Part shown: positions 21,316 through 21,951 of the stretch, in pieces
Numbering within the stretch: the first letter of the stretch is position 1
Layout of the letters: each line of letters begins with the position of its first letter
DNA from: DATLXH01 sp035576005
Lineage (GTDB): Bacteria > Acidobacteriota > Thermoanaerobaculia > Gp7-AA8
NCBI GenBank assembly: GCA_035576005.1
Contig: DATLXH010000080.1
Span: 1-21,951, forward strand
Length of the DNA: 21,951 nucleotides
Reading direction: 5' to 3'
Made by a program: the position numbers and the translations under genes
The notes under the pieces: model-generated
Databases searched by the model: none
The model's input: the letters and a program-made list of their open reading frames with translations, nothing else
What the model was told of the DNA's origin: nothing

Positions 21316-21659
21316 GACTGATCCCCGGCGGCCCGTCGAATCGATGTTGCAGCGGAGTCAAACGCGGCGGCTCGGCGGAGATACCAGAACGCCAGTCCCC
21401 ACGCCATGAAGAATTGGGAGAGCGCGAACAGATAGGCCAGGTTGATCTGTCCGACGACGTTCTGGCTCATCAGCTCTGGCTGAAAGCCGACAAGAAGCGG
21501 GAGGGCGAAAAAGTAGGCGAGAAAAAAGAACGTGGCGGGAAGGATGAATCGGCGTTTCGCCGAGACGAGAGCGCGGAACTCGGGATCCTCTTCAATCTTC
21601 TTCCAATCCGCCGGGGTCAGCAGTTTGTGCGAGACGGCTTGAGGGGGCGCATTCGTCAT
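21312..21659 (-). CDS. yjcH: DUF485 membrane protein (YjcH-like), partner of ActP
   Basis: A 115-residue protein with two transmembrane helices (about 38-58 and 71-92) and a short soluble N-terminus containing DPEFRALVSAKRRFILPAT, the typical DUF485 entry to the first helix. The family is regularly encoded immediately upstream of actP; its role in acetate transport is not well defined. GCAGGAG lies six bases before the ATG. It is the promoter-proximal gene of the operon. The gene symbol is by synteny and family rather than proven orthology. Confidence 0.88.
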   Translation of the reverse strand: MTNAPPQAVSHKLLTPADWKKIEEDPEFRALVSAKRRFILPATFFFLAYFFALPLLVGFQPELMSQNVVGQINLAYLFALSQFFMAWGLAFWYLRRAAAFDSAATSIRRAAGDQS

Positions 21660-21687
21660 TCATCGCTCCTGCGGAGTGGGATACGAG

Positions 21688-21711
21688 ATTGTTACACGAA
21701 CCGCAGGTTCG
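21688..21711 (-). promoter_or_regulatory. possible promoter/operator of yjcH-actP
   Basis: On the minus strand a perfect palindrome, CGAACC-TGC-GGTTCG (21697-21711), lies immediately before TAACAAT (21688-21694), a possible -10. A second TTCGAA lies some 20 bases further upstream. The layout suits a repressor or activator site overlapping a promoter, but no regulator gene is nearby. Confidence 0.35.
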
Positions 21712-21779
21712 AACAGGTAAGGTTTTGCCGTTCGAATGATTGGCGCGCGATCACGGCTGAAATGTCGAGGGAGGGAAGC

Positions 21780-21951
21780 CTAGCCCGCATTTCGCACAGA
21801 CCTTCGCCGTGAGACGACGGATAGCGGCCTGTCTGCTTCGTTGCACGGCAATTTCGCTCCTTGACATAGTGTCGACTATGCCTTCGTCGCAAAATCGCCG
21901 CGCGCCTGGCATCCAAGCCACTCTCCGCCGTCTCACGACAAAGGTCTGTGA
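21780..21951. repeat. family C element, long copy cut by the window end
   Basis: It starts CTAGCCCGCATTTCGCACAG. Its two halves are imperfect reverse complements: CACAGACCTT...GTGAGACG on the left pairs with CGTCTCAC...AAGGTCTGTG on the right, around a central palindrome with CATAGT/ACTATG arms near 21865-21880. The window ends at GTCTGTGA, and the family predicts that GAAATGCGGGCTAG follows. It would fold into one long hairpin of about 185 bases. No coding potential. Confidence 0.8.

Noticed and set aside
20396..21361. Long minus-strand open frame (321 codons) overlapping actP in another frame
   Set aside because: Composition is Arg/His-rich without domains; actP in the other frame is unambiguous.
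1..21951. tRNA or rRNA genes
   Set aside because: No cloverleaf with a GGTTCGAATCC-type arm and no rRNA-like stretch was noticed in the spacers; a tRNA scan would settle this.

Overview
The window is 22 kb of G+C-rich bacterial chromosome with core-metabolism genes and a heavy load of short palindromic repeats. No plasmid, phage or transposase gene is seen. The gene mix fits a free-living heterotroph, and Acidobacteriota is my best guess: two-subunit serine dehydratase, class III fructose bisphosphatase, a long class II aldolase variant, a DUF2330 protein, an orphan RnfD-like protein and many REP-like palindromes. That assignment is an inference, because no rRNA or other phylogenetic marker was read.

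Layout. 1-385 holds no gene I can support. 386-4273 is a minus-strand string read from right to left: class II aldolase, a 48-residue membrane peptide, cysS and ruvA. A stand-alone response regulator (4392-4793, minus) is transcribed away from the serine dehydratase genes sdaAB and sdaAA (4904-6858, plus), which a palindromic element separates. 6859-7633 is a repeat block that includes a duplicated 3' tail of the next gene. 7634-9414 (minus) is a translationally coupled pair, a nucleotidyltransferase and a TIM-barrel isomerase-like protein. A lytic transglycosylase (plus), a class V aminotransferase (minus), a SET-domain protein (plus) and class III fructose bisphosphatase (minus) follow, each set off by repeats. 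From 15316 come a small Cys-rich protein and terC, which is preceded by a recognisable yybP-ykoY manganese riboswitch. The minus-strand pair RnfD-like/DUF2330 (16924-19196) and the acetate uptake pair yjcH-actP (19633-21659) close the window.

How the genes fit together. Aldolase and fructose bisphosphatase are the fructose-1,6-bisphosphate steps of glycolysis and gluconeogenesis. Serine dehydratase yields pyruvate and ActP imports acetate, so the metabolic theme is growth on organic and amino acids with gluconeogenesis. TerC under a Mn2+ riboswitch is a metal-homeostasis unit.

Most unusual are: (1) at least five families of interspersed palindromes, several built as concentric palindromes or nested in one another, sitting at gene ends and in two cases supplying or overlapping the stop codon; (2) an RnfD/NqrB-family membrane protein without the FMN-attachment loop, coupled to a secreted DUF2330 protein; (3) the coupled nucleotidyltransferase/TIM-barrel pair; and (4) several genes with a -10-like box 6-7 nt before ATG and no Shine-Dalgarno, which suggests leaderless mRNAs.
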